From the NCBI RefSeq assembly GCF_019599295.1, contig NZ_JAIEWN010000012.1, positions 44,084 to 81,167 of the forward strand: a stretch of DNA of 37,084 nucleotides, given 5' to 3'. Position numbers and translations under genes: made by a program. The first letter of the stretch is position 1; the number at the start of each line of letters is the position of its first letter. This DNA is from Oscillochloris sp. ZM17-4 (lineage in GTDB: Bacteria; Chloroflexota; Chloroflexia; Chloroflexales; Chloroflexaceae). The notes under the pieces are model-generated. The model searched no databases. It was not told the DNA's origin and was given only the letters and a program-made list of their open reading frames with translations. This document shows positions 7,433 to 14,322 of this stretch, piece after piece.

Positions 7433-7666
7433 CCACACGCGGTCTTGAGGGGCGGGACTTCGGGTGCGGTTTTGGTGAAGCTTTGGTGGCGAGGCCGCCA
7501 CAAACGCTACCACCATCTCGCCAGAGCCTCCTGTTGTTTTAGCCACAATGGCCAGCTTCGCTGGCCATTGTGGCTAAAACAACGCTGGGCTTGAGGGCGG
7601 CAGCCCTACGTCGTGGTGCGCCTGGGGCTGACACCCTGCGAAATCTGAGATCCGACAAACGGCCGC
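7433..7666. other. Intergenic region between cobalamin operon and SufT-like gene
   Basis: No gene is supported in this part of the roughly 560-bp gap between btuF and the SufT-like gene. It holds palindrome copy F, its second hairpin (about 7591-7606), and an imperfect short palindrome near 7484-7502 that may be a decayed relative. The rest shows nothing recognisable. Confidence 0.6.
7533..7583. repeat. GAA-apex palindrome, copy F
   Basis: Perfect 24-bp arms (7533-7556 and 7560-7583) with the loop TTC on the plus strand, that is GAA on the minus strand. It is followed by GGGCTTGAGGGCGGCAGCCC, the same kind of second hairpin as after copies A and C. It lies upstream of the riboswitch promoter and downstream of the SufT-like gene. 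Confidence 0.9.
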
Positions 7667-7984
7667 CTAGTAGAAGCCCAGCTCCTCGCGGGCGTCCTCG
7701 GACATGAGAGACGGGTTCCAGAAGGGCGTCCAGACCAGAGTGATCTTCACGTCCTCCAGGCCCTTGTAGACATCAGCCAGCGCCATCACCTCGCTGCGGG
7801 CCTGGTTGATGATCTGCGGCCCGGCCGGGCATGCCGGGGTGGTCAGGGTCATGTCGATATCCACGACGCGGCCCTCATCCAGCACATCCACCCGGTAGAT
7901 GAGCCCAAGGTTCACGATATCGAGGCCGATCTCGGGGTCGATGACATTGCCCAAGGCGGCGCGGACCATATCCTCAGTGATCAT
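7667..7984 (-). CDS. MIP18/SufT-like Fe-S assembly protein (DUF59)
   Basis: A 105-residue protein of the DUF59 family, whose members (SufT, PaaD, MIP18) assist maturation of iron-sulfur proteins. It shows the family opening ALGNVIDPEIGLDIVNLGLIY, read as ALGNVIDPEIG then DIVNLGLIY, and the conserved TTPACPAGP loop with a single cysteine. The C-terminus ends WTPFWNPSLMSEDAREELGF, as usual for the bacterial group. The ATG at 7984 has GAGG upstream. It is a single gene, divergent from the AspT-type transporter, so its precise client is unknown. Confidence 0.9.
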   Translation of the reverse strand: MITEDMVRAALGNVIDPEIGLDIVNLGLIYRVDVLDEGRVVDIDMTLTTPACPAGPQIINQARSEVMALADVYKGLEDVKITLVWTPFWNPSLMSEDAREELGFY

Positions 7985-8103
7985 AGCTCAACCTCATTCT
8001 TAACGCTTGGATATCGATATCATGATACCATACACGGCGGTATCCGCGCAGACAAAACCGCCGCCGCGCATCGTCGCGAGGGGGCGCGGAGAGAAGGTGT
8101 GTT
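7985..8103. promoter_or_regulatory. Divergent promoter region
   Basis: A 119-bp spacer between two divergently transcribed genes, with an AT-richer centre. The 12-bp perfect palindrome GATATCGATATC lies at 8010-8021 and could be an operator. TATCAT/TGATAC-like hexamers flank it on both strands, but no full promoter can be assigned. Confidence 0.3.
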
Positions 8104-9747
8104 GTGGTTCAGATCCTTATCGATAACCCGCTGCTGCTGCTGTTCGTCGTCTCGGCCATCGGTTATATCATTGGGCGGATCAAGATCGGCGGCGTGAGCC
8201 TGGGCATCGCCGCCGTGCTCTTCGTCGGCCTAGCCTTCGGCGCTCTGGATGAGAAGCTGAAGCTCCCCGATATCGTCTACCTGCTCGGCCTGGTGCTCTT
8301 CGTCTACATGATCGGCCTGAGCAGCGGCCCCGGCTTCTTCGCCTCGCTGCGCCGCAAGGGGCTGCGCGATAACCTGCTCGTCGCGGGGGTGATCGTGGTC
8401 TGCGTCGCGATCACCTTCGCCGCCCACAGCGTCCTCGGCCTGAGCGGCCCGCTCACCGCCGGACTGTTCGCCGGCAGCCTCACCAACACCCCCGCCCTGG
8501 CCGCCGTCCTCGAGCAGCTCAAGAACTCCCCCGCCGCCCAGCTCAGCGACCAGATGCTCGCCGAGCCGGTGGTCGGCTACTCGATCGCCTACCCCATGGG
8601 CGTCCTCGGCATGATCCTCAGCATCTACGTGCTCCAGCGGGTCTGGAAGATCGACTACGCCGCCGAGGCCCGCGCCACCCGCGACCTCGGCACCCCCAGC
8701 GAGAAGCTGATCAACCGCACGATCCGCGTCACCCAGCCCGCCCTCGCCGGCACCACCGTGGCCGAGGTCGTCGCCCAGACTGGGTGGAACGTGGTGTTCG
8801 GCCGGCTCCTCCACGACGGACAGGTCGGCCTGGCCACGAGCGGCTCGCGGCTGGCCATGGGCGACCTGGTGAGCGTGGTGGGCGACCCGGAGGATGTGGA
8901 GAAGGTCGTGGCGGCCCTCGGCGTCACCACCAGCGACCCGCTGGAGCTGGACCGGCACACGCTCGACTTCCGGCGCGTCTTTGTCTCGAACCCGCGGGTG
9001 GCCGGCAATCCCCTGCGCGAGCTGGCGCTGCCCGAGCGCTTCGGCGCGATCATCACCCGCGTGCGCCGGGGCGATGTGGACCTGCTGCCCCACGGCGATA
9101 TGGTGCTAGAGCTGGGCGACCGGGTGCGCATCGTCACCCGCCGCGAGAACCTCGACGCGGTGAGCGCCTATTTCGGCGACTCCTACCGCTCCCTGGCCGA
9201 GATCGACGTGGTCTCGCTGGGGCTCGGCCTGGCCCTCGGCCTGCTGCTCGGCATGGTGCCCGTCCCCCTGCCCGGCGGCGTCACCTTCCGCCTCGGCTCG
9301 GCCGGCGGCCCGCTGCTGGTGGCCCTCTTCCTGGGCTGGCGCGAGCGCACCGGCCCGATCGTCTGGAGCCTGCCCTACAGCGCCAACCTCACCCTGCGCC
9401 AGTTCGGCCTGATCCTCTTCCTGGCCGGCGTCGGCACCCGCTCGGGCTACAGCTTTGTCAACACGCTCTCGCAGGGCGGCGGCATCACCATCTTCCTGGC
9501 CGGCGCCCTGATCACCTGCGTGGCCGCCCTCTGCATGCTCTTCATCGGCTACAAGCTGTTGAAGATCCCGATGGGTCTGCTGATCGGCATGCTCGCCGGC
9601 CTCCAGACCCAGCCCGCCGTCCTCGGCTTCGCCTCCGAGCAGGCCGGCAACGATCTGCCGAACGTCGGCTACGCCACCGTCTACCCGATCGCCACCATCG
9701 GCAAGATCTTCGCGGTCCAGATCATCCTCTCGCTGCTGAGCAGGTAG
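8104..9747 (+). CDS. AspT/YidE-family transporter with two RCK_C domains
   Basis: A 547-residue membrane protein of the aspartate-alanine exchanger family (AspT/YidE/YbjL). It has two blocks of membrane helices separated by a soluble section. The first block includes LLGLVLFVYMIGLSSGPGFF and SLTNTPALAAVLEQL, the family's duplicated signature, and a related motif returns near the C-terminus (LQTQPAVLGFA). The middle (about residues 200-370) has two TrkA-C/RCK_C-like domains with the repeating theme 'L..gD.v.vvg'. The start is GTG at 8104. Members exchange amino acids or dicarboxylates, but the substrate cannot be read from sequence. A strong terminator follows. Confidence 0.9.
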   Translation: MVQILIDNPLLLLFVVSAIGYIIGRIKIGGVSLGIAAVLFVGLAFGALDEKLKLPDIVYLLGLVLFVYMIGLSSGPGFFASLRRKGLRDNLLVAGVIVVCVAITFAAHSVLGLSGPLTAGLFAGSLTNTPALAAVLEQLKNSPAAQLSDQMLAEPVVGYSIAYPMGVLGMILSIYVLQRVWKIDYAAEARATRDLGTPSEKLINRTIRVTQPALAGTTVAEVVAQTGWNVVFGRLLHDGQVGLATSGSRLAMGDLVSVVGDPEDVEKVVAALGVTTSDPLELDRHTLDFRRVFVSNPRVAGNPLRELALPERFGAIITRVRRGDVDLLPHGDMVLELGDRVRIVTRRENLDAVSAYFGDSYRSLAEIDVVSLGLGLALGLLLGMVPVPLPGGVTFRLGSAGGPLLVALFLGWRERTGPIVWSLPYSANLTLRQFGLILFLAGVGTRSGYSFVNTLSQGGGITIFLAGALITCVAALCMLFIGYKLLKIPMGLLIGMLAGLQTQPAVLGFASEQAGNDLPNVGYATVYPIATIGKIFAVQIILSLLSR

Positions 9748-9773
9748 CCTCACCAAGCTGCGCCGACCACAAC

Positions 9774-9803
9774 AGAAGAGCCGCCCGAAAGGGCGGCTCT
9801 TCT
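9774..9803 (+). terminator. Intrinsic terminator after the transporter gene
   Basis: A 13-bp perfect stem (9774-9786 with 9791-9803) closes on a GAAA tetraloop, 26 bp beyond the transporter stop codon. The right arm ends in TCTTCT, followed by TGGGTCT. Strong stem, weak T-tract. Confidence 0.8.
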
Positions 9804-9821
9804 TGGGTCTCATGTTTTGCT

Positions 9822-9909
9822 GGTGGGGAGGGAGATATTCGCTTTCAATCTCTCGAAGAGATTCGCGACCTTCGCCACAGACAAAATATTGGCGGGGAGG
9901 GAGAGATTC
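9822..9909. repeat. Imperfect 19-bp direct repeats near the integrase
   Basis: GGTGGGGAGGGAGATATTC (9822-9840) and GGCGGGGAGGGAGAGATTC (9891-9909) match at 17 of 19 positions. A small palindrome AATCTCT-CGA-AGAGATT sits between them. They lie at the left border of the mobile element and could be recombinase arm sites or remnants of attachment sites; no matching copy was seen at the right border. Confidence 0.5.
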
Positions 9910-9936
9910 TTCGTTAGATTTACGCTCCAGTATAGG

Positions 9937-9996
9937 AAAAACCAGGTGCCCACATTGAACCTACAGATGTTGGTTCAATGTGGGCACCTGGTTTTT
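9937..9996. terminator. Large 24-bp hairpin next to the integrase 3' end
   Basis: Perfect 24-bp arms (9937-9960 and 9973-9996) around a 12-nt loop. The arms are bordered by an A-run on the left and a T-run on the right, so it can end transcripts from both directions: the transporter side and the integrase, whose stop is at 10021. Its length and perfection also make it a candidate attachment or insertion site. Confidence 0.65.
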
Positions 9997-10020
9997 TGTT
10001 TGCGTTCTTACGTGTACCCG

Positions 10021-10977
10021 TTACTCAGCGACGTAGGCCGGGAGGCGCTCCACCGCCTCCCGCTTCCGCCGCTCGTCGAGACGCAGGTAAATCTGCGTGG
10101 TGTCCAGGCGCTTGTGCCCGAGTAGCACCTGGATCTCATGTAGGTTCGCGTTATGGTAGAGCAGCTGCGAGGCGAAGGTGTGCCGCAACTGGTGGGCGGT
10201 GATCGTGATGCCGTATCGCGGCAGCCACACCTTGAAGATGTTCGCGAAGGACTTGTACGTCAGCGGGAGACCGTCCTCACGCTTCCCACAGATCGCCTTG
10301 CCCCCAATGCGATCCACCGCTGGCACCTCCAGGTAAATGGCCAGCAGTGCGCTATGGATCGGAATGCTGCGGCTCTTTCCTCCCTTCCCATTACGCACTA
10401 CCAGACGCCGCTCCTGGAACTGAATATCCTTCCAGACCAGGTCGGACATCTCGGAGAGACGAAGGCCGGTGTAGAGCATCGTCATAATAGCGCGCCGGTT
10501 GCGTCGCCAGTACCATACCGTCTCCTCGTCCTGGCCCTGGGGGCTCGCAATCGCCTTCAGGAGCGCATCGAGCTCATCCTGGGTCAATGCCCGCGGTTCG
10601 GCCTCCGCCTTACTCGGCCACTGCTGACGCCAGGTCGGGTCATCATCGCGCAACCCCTCGCCCATCGCCCATTTGCAGAAATCGCGGATCACTGAGAGGT
10701 GGTTGCCGATTGTGCTCGCCGAGAGCGCACGGTCAGCCATGTCTTCACGATAGCGCCTTACCGCTCGCTCGTCCAGGTCGCTGAGGTCGGCATCCTCCCC
10801 AATCCAGTTGGCGACGGACTGGATCGTTCGCACATACTTGTCCCGACCACGCGGACGCCGATCATCACCCCGCAACCATCGGGAGTAGTGCGGGATGAGA
10901 TCTGTGATGCGCGTCGAAGACGTGAGTCCTGGGGTGTGGGAGGGGTGGTTACGCTCAGGCGGAACCATGCGACTCAT
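10021..10977 (-). CDS. Tyrosine recombinase / integrase
   Basis: A 318-residue XerC/XerD-like site-specific recombinase that probably inserts and excises the downstream element. The N-terminal SAM-like core-binding domain covers about residues 25-125. The catalytic domain shows the first arginine in YTGLRLSEM (about 168), the lysine in NGKGGKSRSIP, the HQLRH box (about 264), the second histidine in LLGHK and the nucleophile tyrosine in TTQIYLRL (about 296). All catalytic residues are present. The ATG at 10977 has AAGGGAG upstream. It is divergent from the replication and partition block and stands at the left end of the element, next to the large hairpin at 9937-9996. No excisionase was recognised. 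Confidence 0.93.
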   Translation of the reverse strand: MSRMVPPERNHPSHTPGLTSSTRITDLIPHYSRWLRGDDRRPRGRDKYVRTIQSVANWIGEDADLSDLDERAVRRYREDMADRALSASTIGNHLSVIRDFCKWAMGEGLRDDDPTWRQQWPSKAEAEPRALTQDELDALLKAIASPQGQDEETVWYWRRNRRAIMTMLYTGLRLSEMSDLVWKDIQFQERRLVVRNGKGGKSRSIPIHSALLAIYLEVPAVDRIGGKAICGKREDGLPLTYKSFANIFKVWLPRYGITITAHQLRHTFASQLLYHNANLHEIQVLLGHKRLDTTQIYLRLDERRKREAVERLPAYVAE

Positions 10978-11135
10978 AGCGAACTCCCTTACGCAGGTGG
11001 TGTCTGTTCACGCACCTGCACGCTAACGGCACCGCCCATTGCGGCACCGCTAGCCATGCATGCATACCACAAGCGGATTTTTTTCACCTGTATGGACTAT
11101 AGTCTGGATCGCTATTTCATAGAAGAGGCATAGCA

Positions 11136-11525
11136 ATGGAATATCTCACCGCCGGCATTCTGACGGGGATGTCCTGTGTCACTCTCGGCTACGCCGCCCT
11201 CCTCGACGCTATCCACGACCGCTATACCCCGGATCATATTTGGGTGACCGTCGCCGGGGGGTTTGTCATCGTTGGGGCGGGCCTCTGGCTCTGGCTCTGG
11301 CTCGTCCCACCACGCGCTGACCAACAATTCGATGCCTTCTGGCGCTTCGCCTTCCTCACCTGCACGGCCGGCTTCCCAATCATCGCCTGGCAGCTTGGCC
11401 AAAACCGCGCCCGCCGGAGCATCAGACGGCGGGACGGTATAAGCCCTGGAACTGGGAAGGCAAGCGGGGGTGAGATTGTAAGTGGAAGCGGAGGCCAGGA
11501 TGGCGAAGACGCGCGGCGGCCGTGA
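11136..11525 (+). CDS. Small membrane protein, first gene of the element's plus-strand block
   Basis: A 129-residue protein of unknown family. It has three likely membrane segments (about residues 5-25, 36-57 and 66-88), followed by a basic and then Gly/Ser-rich tail. The ATG has GAGG seven bases upstream. It overlaps the next gene by 26 bp in another frame, consistent with one operon. The region just upstream contains GACTATAGTC, which might be part of a promoter. I recognise no homologue. Confidence 0.65.
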   Translation: MEYLTAGILTGMSCVTLGYAALLDAIHDRYTPDHIWVTVAGGFVIVGAGLWLWLWLVPPRADQQFDAFWRFAFLTCTAGFPIIAWQLGQNRARRSIRRRDGISPGTGKASGGEIVSGSGGQDGEDARRP

Positions 11526-11826
11526 GGTTGTCGACCTGCTGGTTACGTACCTCGACTGGATTGATGAGGCCAGCAACCTTTCACGAAGTGACGTGCTGTT
11601 CGACCCTGAACGGGCCTACGCAGCGCTTGTACGCGTTGGCGACCAGACTGCTGCACTGCGCCAACTGATTCGGCAGCGCCTAGAGCCGATGCTCGAACGT
11701 ACTGCACGCAATGCCGCTACGGCCGCCCTTCCTGACCGTGTGGCCGCCCTTGAAGCGGAACTCGCCTCGCTCCGGGCACAGCTCGATGGACAGGGGCGGG
11801 TCATCCCACTCCGCAAGGTGGAGTGA
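11500..11826 (+). CDS. Small coiled-coil protein, unknown function
   Basis: A 108-residue protein whose C-terminal half (ALPDRVAALEAELASLRAQL) is a likely coiled coil. The middle is rich in Arg and Leu helices. I chose the ATG at 11500 because GGAGG lies five bases upstream; a GTG six codons earlier is possible. The stop overlaps the start of the replication initiator-like gene (TGATG), so the two are coupled. It may be a small regulator or partner of that protein, but this is only context. Confidence 0.65.
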   Translation: MAKTRGGREVVDLLVTYLDWIDEASNLSRSDVLFDPERAYAALVRVGDQTAALRQLIRQRLEPMLERTARNAATAALPDRVAALEAELASLRAQLDGQGRVIPLRKVE

Positions 11827-13082
11827 TGATGGACCAATCCATTTTTATCAAGCCGCCCAAGTTCGACCCCGCAGTCTGGCGTCCAGAGGTTCCCTTGCTC
11901 GTGATTATGCGCTGCACTGCACCTACATTGCCTAAGCAGCGGCGGCCGGCTAATCCCGCCTCACTCGTCTTTACCTGGCTTGCCTTCCGCTGGTTCACGG
12001 CCGCTTACCCTAAGCGACTCAAATTCAGCTCACGGTTGATCGCGAAGTGGATGGGTGCCAGCCAAGATAGTGTCCTCGTCTGGTCGAACCTGCTCGTTGA
12101 TCGTGGCCTCCTGCTCCGCACCGAGGGCAGTGAAGAGGACAATTGTTTCAAGCGCCCGCAGCCGGTCTATAGCATCCCACTGCAGGAGATCGAGGCCGAG
12201 AGTAACCGGCTTTCTTTGGAAATGGTGCTGAAATGGCAGCGTGGGCCGGATGATCCTGAATTACCACCTGAAGCCCAACTCTCACTCGACCTTTCGCATC
12301 AGAACGCCGAGGAAAACCCCAGCCATGCCCCTAATTCAGGGCATGGGCATGCCCCTAATTCAGGGCATGGGCATGCCCCTAATTCAGGGCATGGGCATGC
12401 CCCTAATTCAGGGCATGGGCATGCCCCTAATTCAGGGCATGCCATGCCCCTAATTAGGGGCACATGGATGGATGGATCGGATTCATGGATGGATGGATCT
12501 GCGCGCGCGCCGAAAAAGCGTGGTCGCCCTTCAAAGATCCCGCCCGCCCCCACGGCTGATGTCTACGCTGCCCACCCGACCTGGATCGTCGGCGGGCCAC
12601 TCCCCGCCCACCCACACGACCTCTGGAAGAACGCCTGTCCCGCACCCACCGCAGCACACGCCGACCAACTCGCCGCCCTCGCCGCCGAGCATGACACCCC
12701 TACCAGCGGTAATGGCTGGTACTGGGTCGGTCGGGCCATCCTCGCTGGTCTCCACGCGCAGGAGCAGTTGGGGCATCCGAACTACCTGCGCAACCTGCTG
12801 ATCCGCTGGCGGGCCGAGGATTCCTACGGCTCGGACCTCCCCCGCTCATCGAAGGAGACTGTCCATGCGCGACCAAAACGAGGCCCGCGACCCACCGGGC
12901 CCGCCCGCGGCCGATCGCGGGTGGTTTCAGCAGCGCCCGCAGCGCATCGCGGGGTCGCCCCCACTGGGGCCGCAGCGCCGGGAGATGCCGATCTCTCCCC
13001 CGAGCAGATCGCGGACGAGCTCGCCCGCCTTGACGAGCAGGCCCGCATCCAGCTGGAGCAGCGCCGGCGCACCCTCCGCTGA
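11826..13082 (+). CDS. Replication-initiator-like protein with internal iterons
   Basis: An 418-residue protein with no certain family. The N-terminal part (about residues 60-100, KFSSRLIAKWMGASQDSVLV) looks like a winged helix-turn-helix domain. The middle has five near-identical 8-residue repeats HAPNSGHG (about residues 167-205), encoded by 24-bp tandem repeats. An AT-hook-like KKRGRPSK follows, and then a helical C-terminal region. A helicase-loader gene follows directly, the order seen in lambdoid O-P modules and many replisome organiser genes. I therefore infer a phage or plasmid initiator whose own gene holds the origin. The last 70 codons overlap the next gene, and codon statistics there suggest frame errors (see findings), so the true C-terminus is uncertain. 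Confidence 0.6.
   Translation: MMDQSIFIKPPKFDPAVWRPEVPLLVIMRCTAPTLPKQRRPANPASLVFTWLAFRWFTAAYPKRLKFSSRLIAKWMGASQDSVLVWSNLLVDRGLLLRTEGSEEDNCFKRPQPVYSIPLQEIEAESNRLSLEMVLKWQRGPDDPELPPEAQLSLDLSHQNAEENPSHAPNSGHGHAPNSGHGHAPNSGHGHAPNSGHGHAPNSGHAMPLIRGTWMDGSDSWMDGSARAPKKRGRPSKIPPAPTADVYAAHPTWIVGGPLPAHPHDLWKNACPAPTAAHADQLAALAAEHDTPTSGNGWYWVGRAILAGLHAQEQLGHPNYLRNLLIRWRAEDSYGSDLPRSSKETVHARPKRGPRPTGPARGRSRVVSAAPAAHRGVAPTGAAAPGDADLSPEQIADELARLDEQARIQLEQRRRTLR
12325..12462. repeat. Iterons: five 24-bp tandem repeats plus a perfect palindrome (probable origin)
   Basis: Units start at 12325, 12349, 12373, 12397 and 12421 (the last cut to 20 bp). Each begins ATGCCCCTAATT and is itself a palindrome with two mismatched pairs. 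A sixth, diverged unit at 12445-12462 (TGCCCCTAATTAGGGGCA) is a perfect 18-bp palindrome. They lie inside the initiator-like gene. Tandem palindromic iterons in this place are typical of phage and plasmid origins; origin function is inferred. Confidence 0.7.
12463..12499. repeat. Paired 16-bp direct repeats beside the iterons
   Basis: CATGGATGGATGGATC occurs at 12463-12478 and 12484-12499, 21 bp apart (about two helical turns), directly after the iterons. An alternating GC run (about 12500-12511) follows. They may be further binding sites in the origin; in protein they encode WMDGS twice. Confidence 0.6.
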
Positions 13083-13836
13083 CCCTGACTGCTCGGTCTG
13101 TCGGGGCGCTGGCCACTACCTCTACGATGTGCCTTACGGCCATCCCCACTTCGGTCAACTCCAGCGCTGCCAATGTCTCGAAGCCGCCCAGGTTGCCGCC
13201 CGCCAGGCTGTGCTGGCCACTCGCGCCGCCGCCCTCACCACACAGCTTCAAGCCGAGCTCGGCCGGCTCCAGCACTGCACGCTGGAGAGATTCGACCCGC
13301 ACCGCCCGCTCCCCGGCAGCGTCGAGTGGGACGGGAAGGCCTATACGCCTGCGGAGCAACGCAAGAGTCTGCTCTGGGCCTACTCGGTCGCCCGCCAATA
13401 CGAGCCTGTCGAGAGCCTCTACATCCACGGCTCCTACGGCAGTGGCAAGTCACATCTAGCCGCCGGCATTCTCCACTCCCTGGCCGCGCGAGGTGTCGCG
13501 GGGCGCTACGGCTCGGCACCCGCCCTCTTACGCCTCGTGCGCCAGGGGTTCCGCGACGGCAGCGCGGATGACCGCCTGGAGGCGCTGATGACGGTTCCCT
13601 TGCTGGTCATTGACGACCTGGGCACGGAGCATGAGTCCGGTTGGAGCGAGGCCAGCTTGTTCGACCTGATCAACATTCGCTATCTGAATGACCGCGCCAC
13701 TATCTTCACGAGCAACGACCCCGTGGAGGCGCACCGCGACGAGCGCATCATCACTCGCATCAATGGCACCGCGCAGATCGTGACCCTGGTTGCTTTCGAC
13801 CATCGTCGACTCGGCCACGTCGCCGAGAGCGCTTGA
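12865..13836 (+). CDS. DnaC/IstB-like AAA+ helicase loader
   Basis: The 323-residue protein has a zinc-binding module CSVC...CQC (about residues 76-105), typical of DnaC/IstB-like loaders, then an AAA+ domain. That domain has Walker A HGSYGSGKSHLA (about 189-199), Walker B LLVIDDLGTE (about 246) and a sensor-1 strand TIFTSND. It would load the replicative helicase at the nearby origin. The ATG at 12865 has AAGGAG seven bases upstream. The first 72 codons overlap the initiator-like gene; in this overlap the better coding frame switches twice, so the N-terminal segment is doubtful while everything from the zinc module on is secure. A later start at 12985 is possible. Confidence 0.85.
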   Translation: MRDQNEARDPPGPPAADRGWFQQRPQRIAGSPPLGPQRREMPISPPSRSRTSSPALTSRPASSWSSAGAPSADPDCSVCRGAGHYLYDVPYGHPHFGQLQRCQCLEAAQVAARQAVLATRAAALTTQLQAELGRLQHCTLERFDPHRPLPGSVEWDGKAYTPAEQRKSLLWAYSVARQYEPVESLYIHGSYGSGKSHLAAGILHSLAARGVAGRYGSAPALLRLVRQGFRDGSADDRLEALMTVPLLVIDDLGTEHESGWSEASLFDLINIRYLNDRATIFTSNDPVEAHRDERIITRINGTAQIVTLVAFDHRRLGHVAESA

Positions 13837-13898
13837 CCGGCGCACCCACCCGCCACGCCGCGGGTCGGGTGCCCGGGATCAGCTCCAAGGAGGTTCAG

Positions 13899-14171
13899 AT
13901 GCCCTATCGTTCGCTGCATATGACCGGCGGCGTCGCCGCCCACCGCGCGCATCTGGCGATGCTCAGCACCCCGCCCAAGAAGCCCCATCGGCCCACACCT
14001 ATGCCGCCGCCGACTGCCGCCGGGCTGCGCGCCAACGCAACCTCTCTGCGCCGCGAGGCTGACAGCCTGGAGCATGACCTTGACGGCCCGGCTCCGGCGC
14101 TACGTAAGCAAGTCGCCGACCTGCGCGCCCTTGCCGATGACCTGGAGGCCCAGGCACTGGCATTGGAATAA
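13899..14171 (+). CDS. Small protein with C-terminal coiled coil
   Basis: A 90-residue protein. The first half is Pro/His-rich and the second (about residues 46-90, SLRREADSLEHDL and VADLRALADDLEAQ) is a likely coiled coil. The start is fixed by AAGGAGG five bases before the ATG at 13899. The family is unknown. It ends the replication block and is followed by two hairpins. Confidence 0.65.
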   Translation: MPYRSLHMTGGVAAHRAHLAMLSTPPKKPHRPTPMPPPTAAGLRANATSLRREADSLEHDLDGPAPALRKQVADLRALADDLEAQALALE

Positions 14172-14177
14172 GCAAAC

Positions 14178-14234
14178 GGCCCGGCTGCTGACACAGCCGG
14201 GCCACCGCAGGCGAACGTCCCGTCTCCTGCGGTG
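14178..14234 (+). terminator. Tandem hairpins after the replication block
   Basis: First stem GGCCCGGCT / AGCCGGGCC (14178-14186 with 14195-14203). Second stem CACCGCAGG / CCTGCGGTG (14203-14211 with 14226-14234), sharing one base with the first. An A-run at 14248-14252 but no T-tract follows, so termination is plausible but not certain. Confidence 0.55.
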
Positions 14235-14262
14235 CCGCCATCATACCAAAAAGGAACGTCCC

Positions 14263-14322
14263 ATGCCCGTCAACCAACGGTGGCATAATCCGCCACCACG
14301 CCCAGGCGAGGTGGCGCGATGA
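14263..14322 (+). CDS. Possible 19-residue leader peptide
   Basis: MPVNQRWHNPPPRPGEVAR is preceded by AAAAAGGAA and its stop overlaps the next start (ATGA). It could serve as a translated leader that couples to the membrane-protein gene. It is short and of unknown family, so the call is tentative. Confidence 0.35.
   Translation: MPVNQRWHNPPPRPGEVAR

Noticed and set aside
12325-12440. Regular 24-bp repeats as a CRISPR array
   Set aside because: The units are directly tandem with no spacers, lie in frame in a gene and encode an octapeptide; no cas genes are nearby.
13833-13898. Longer start for the small coiled-coil protein at 13899
   Set aside because: A near-perfect SD (AAGGAGG) lies directly before 13899, and the upstream part has no features.
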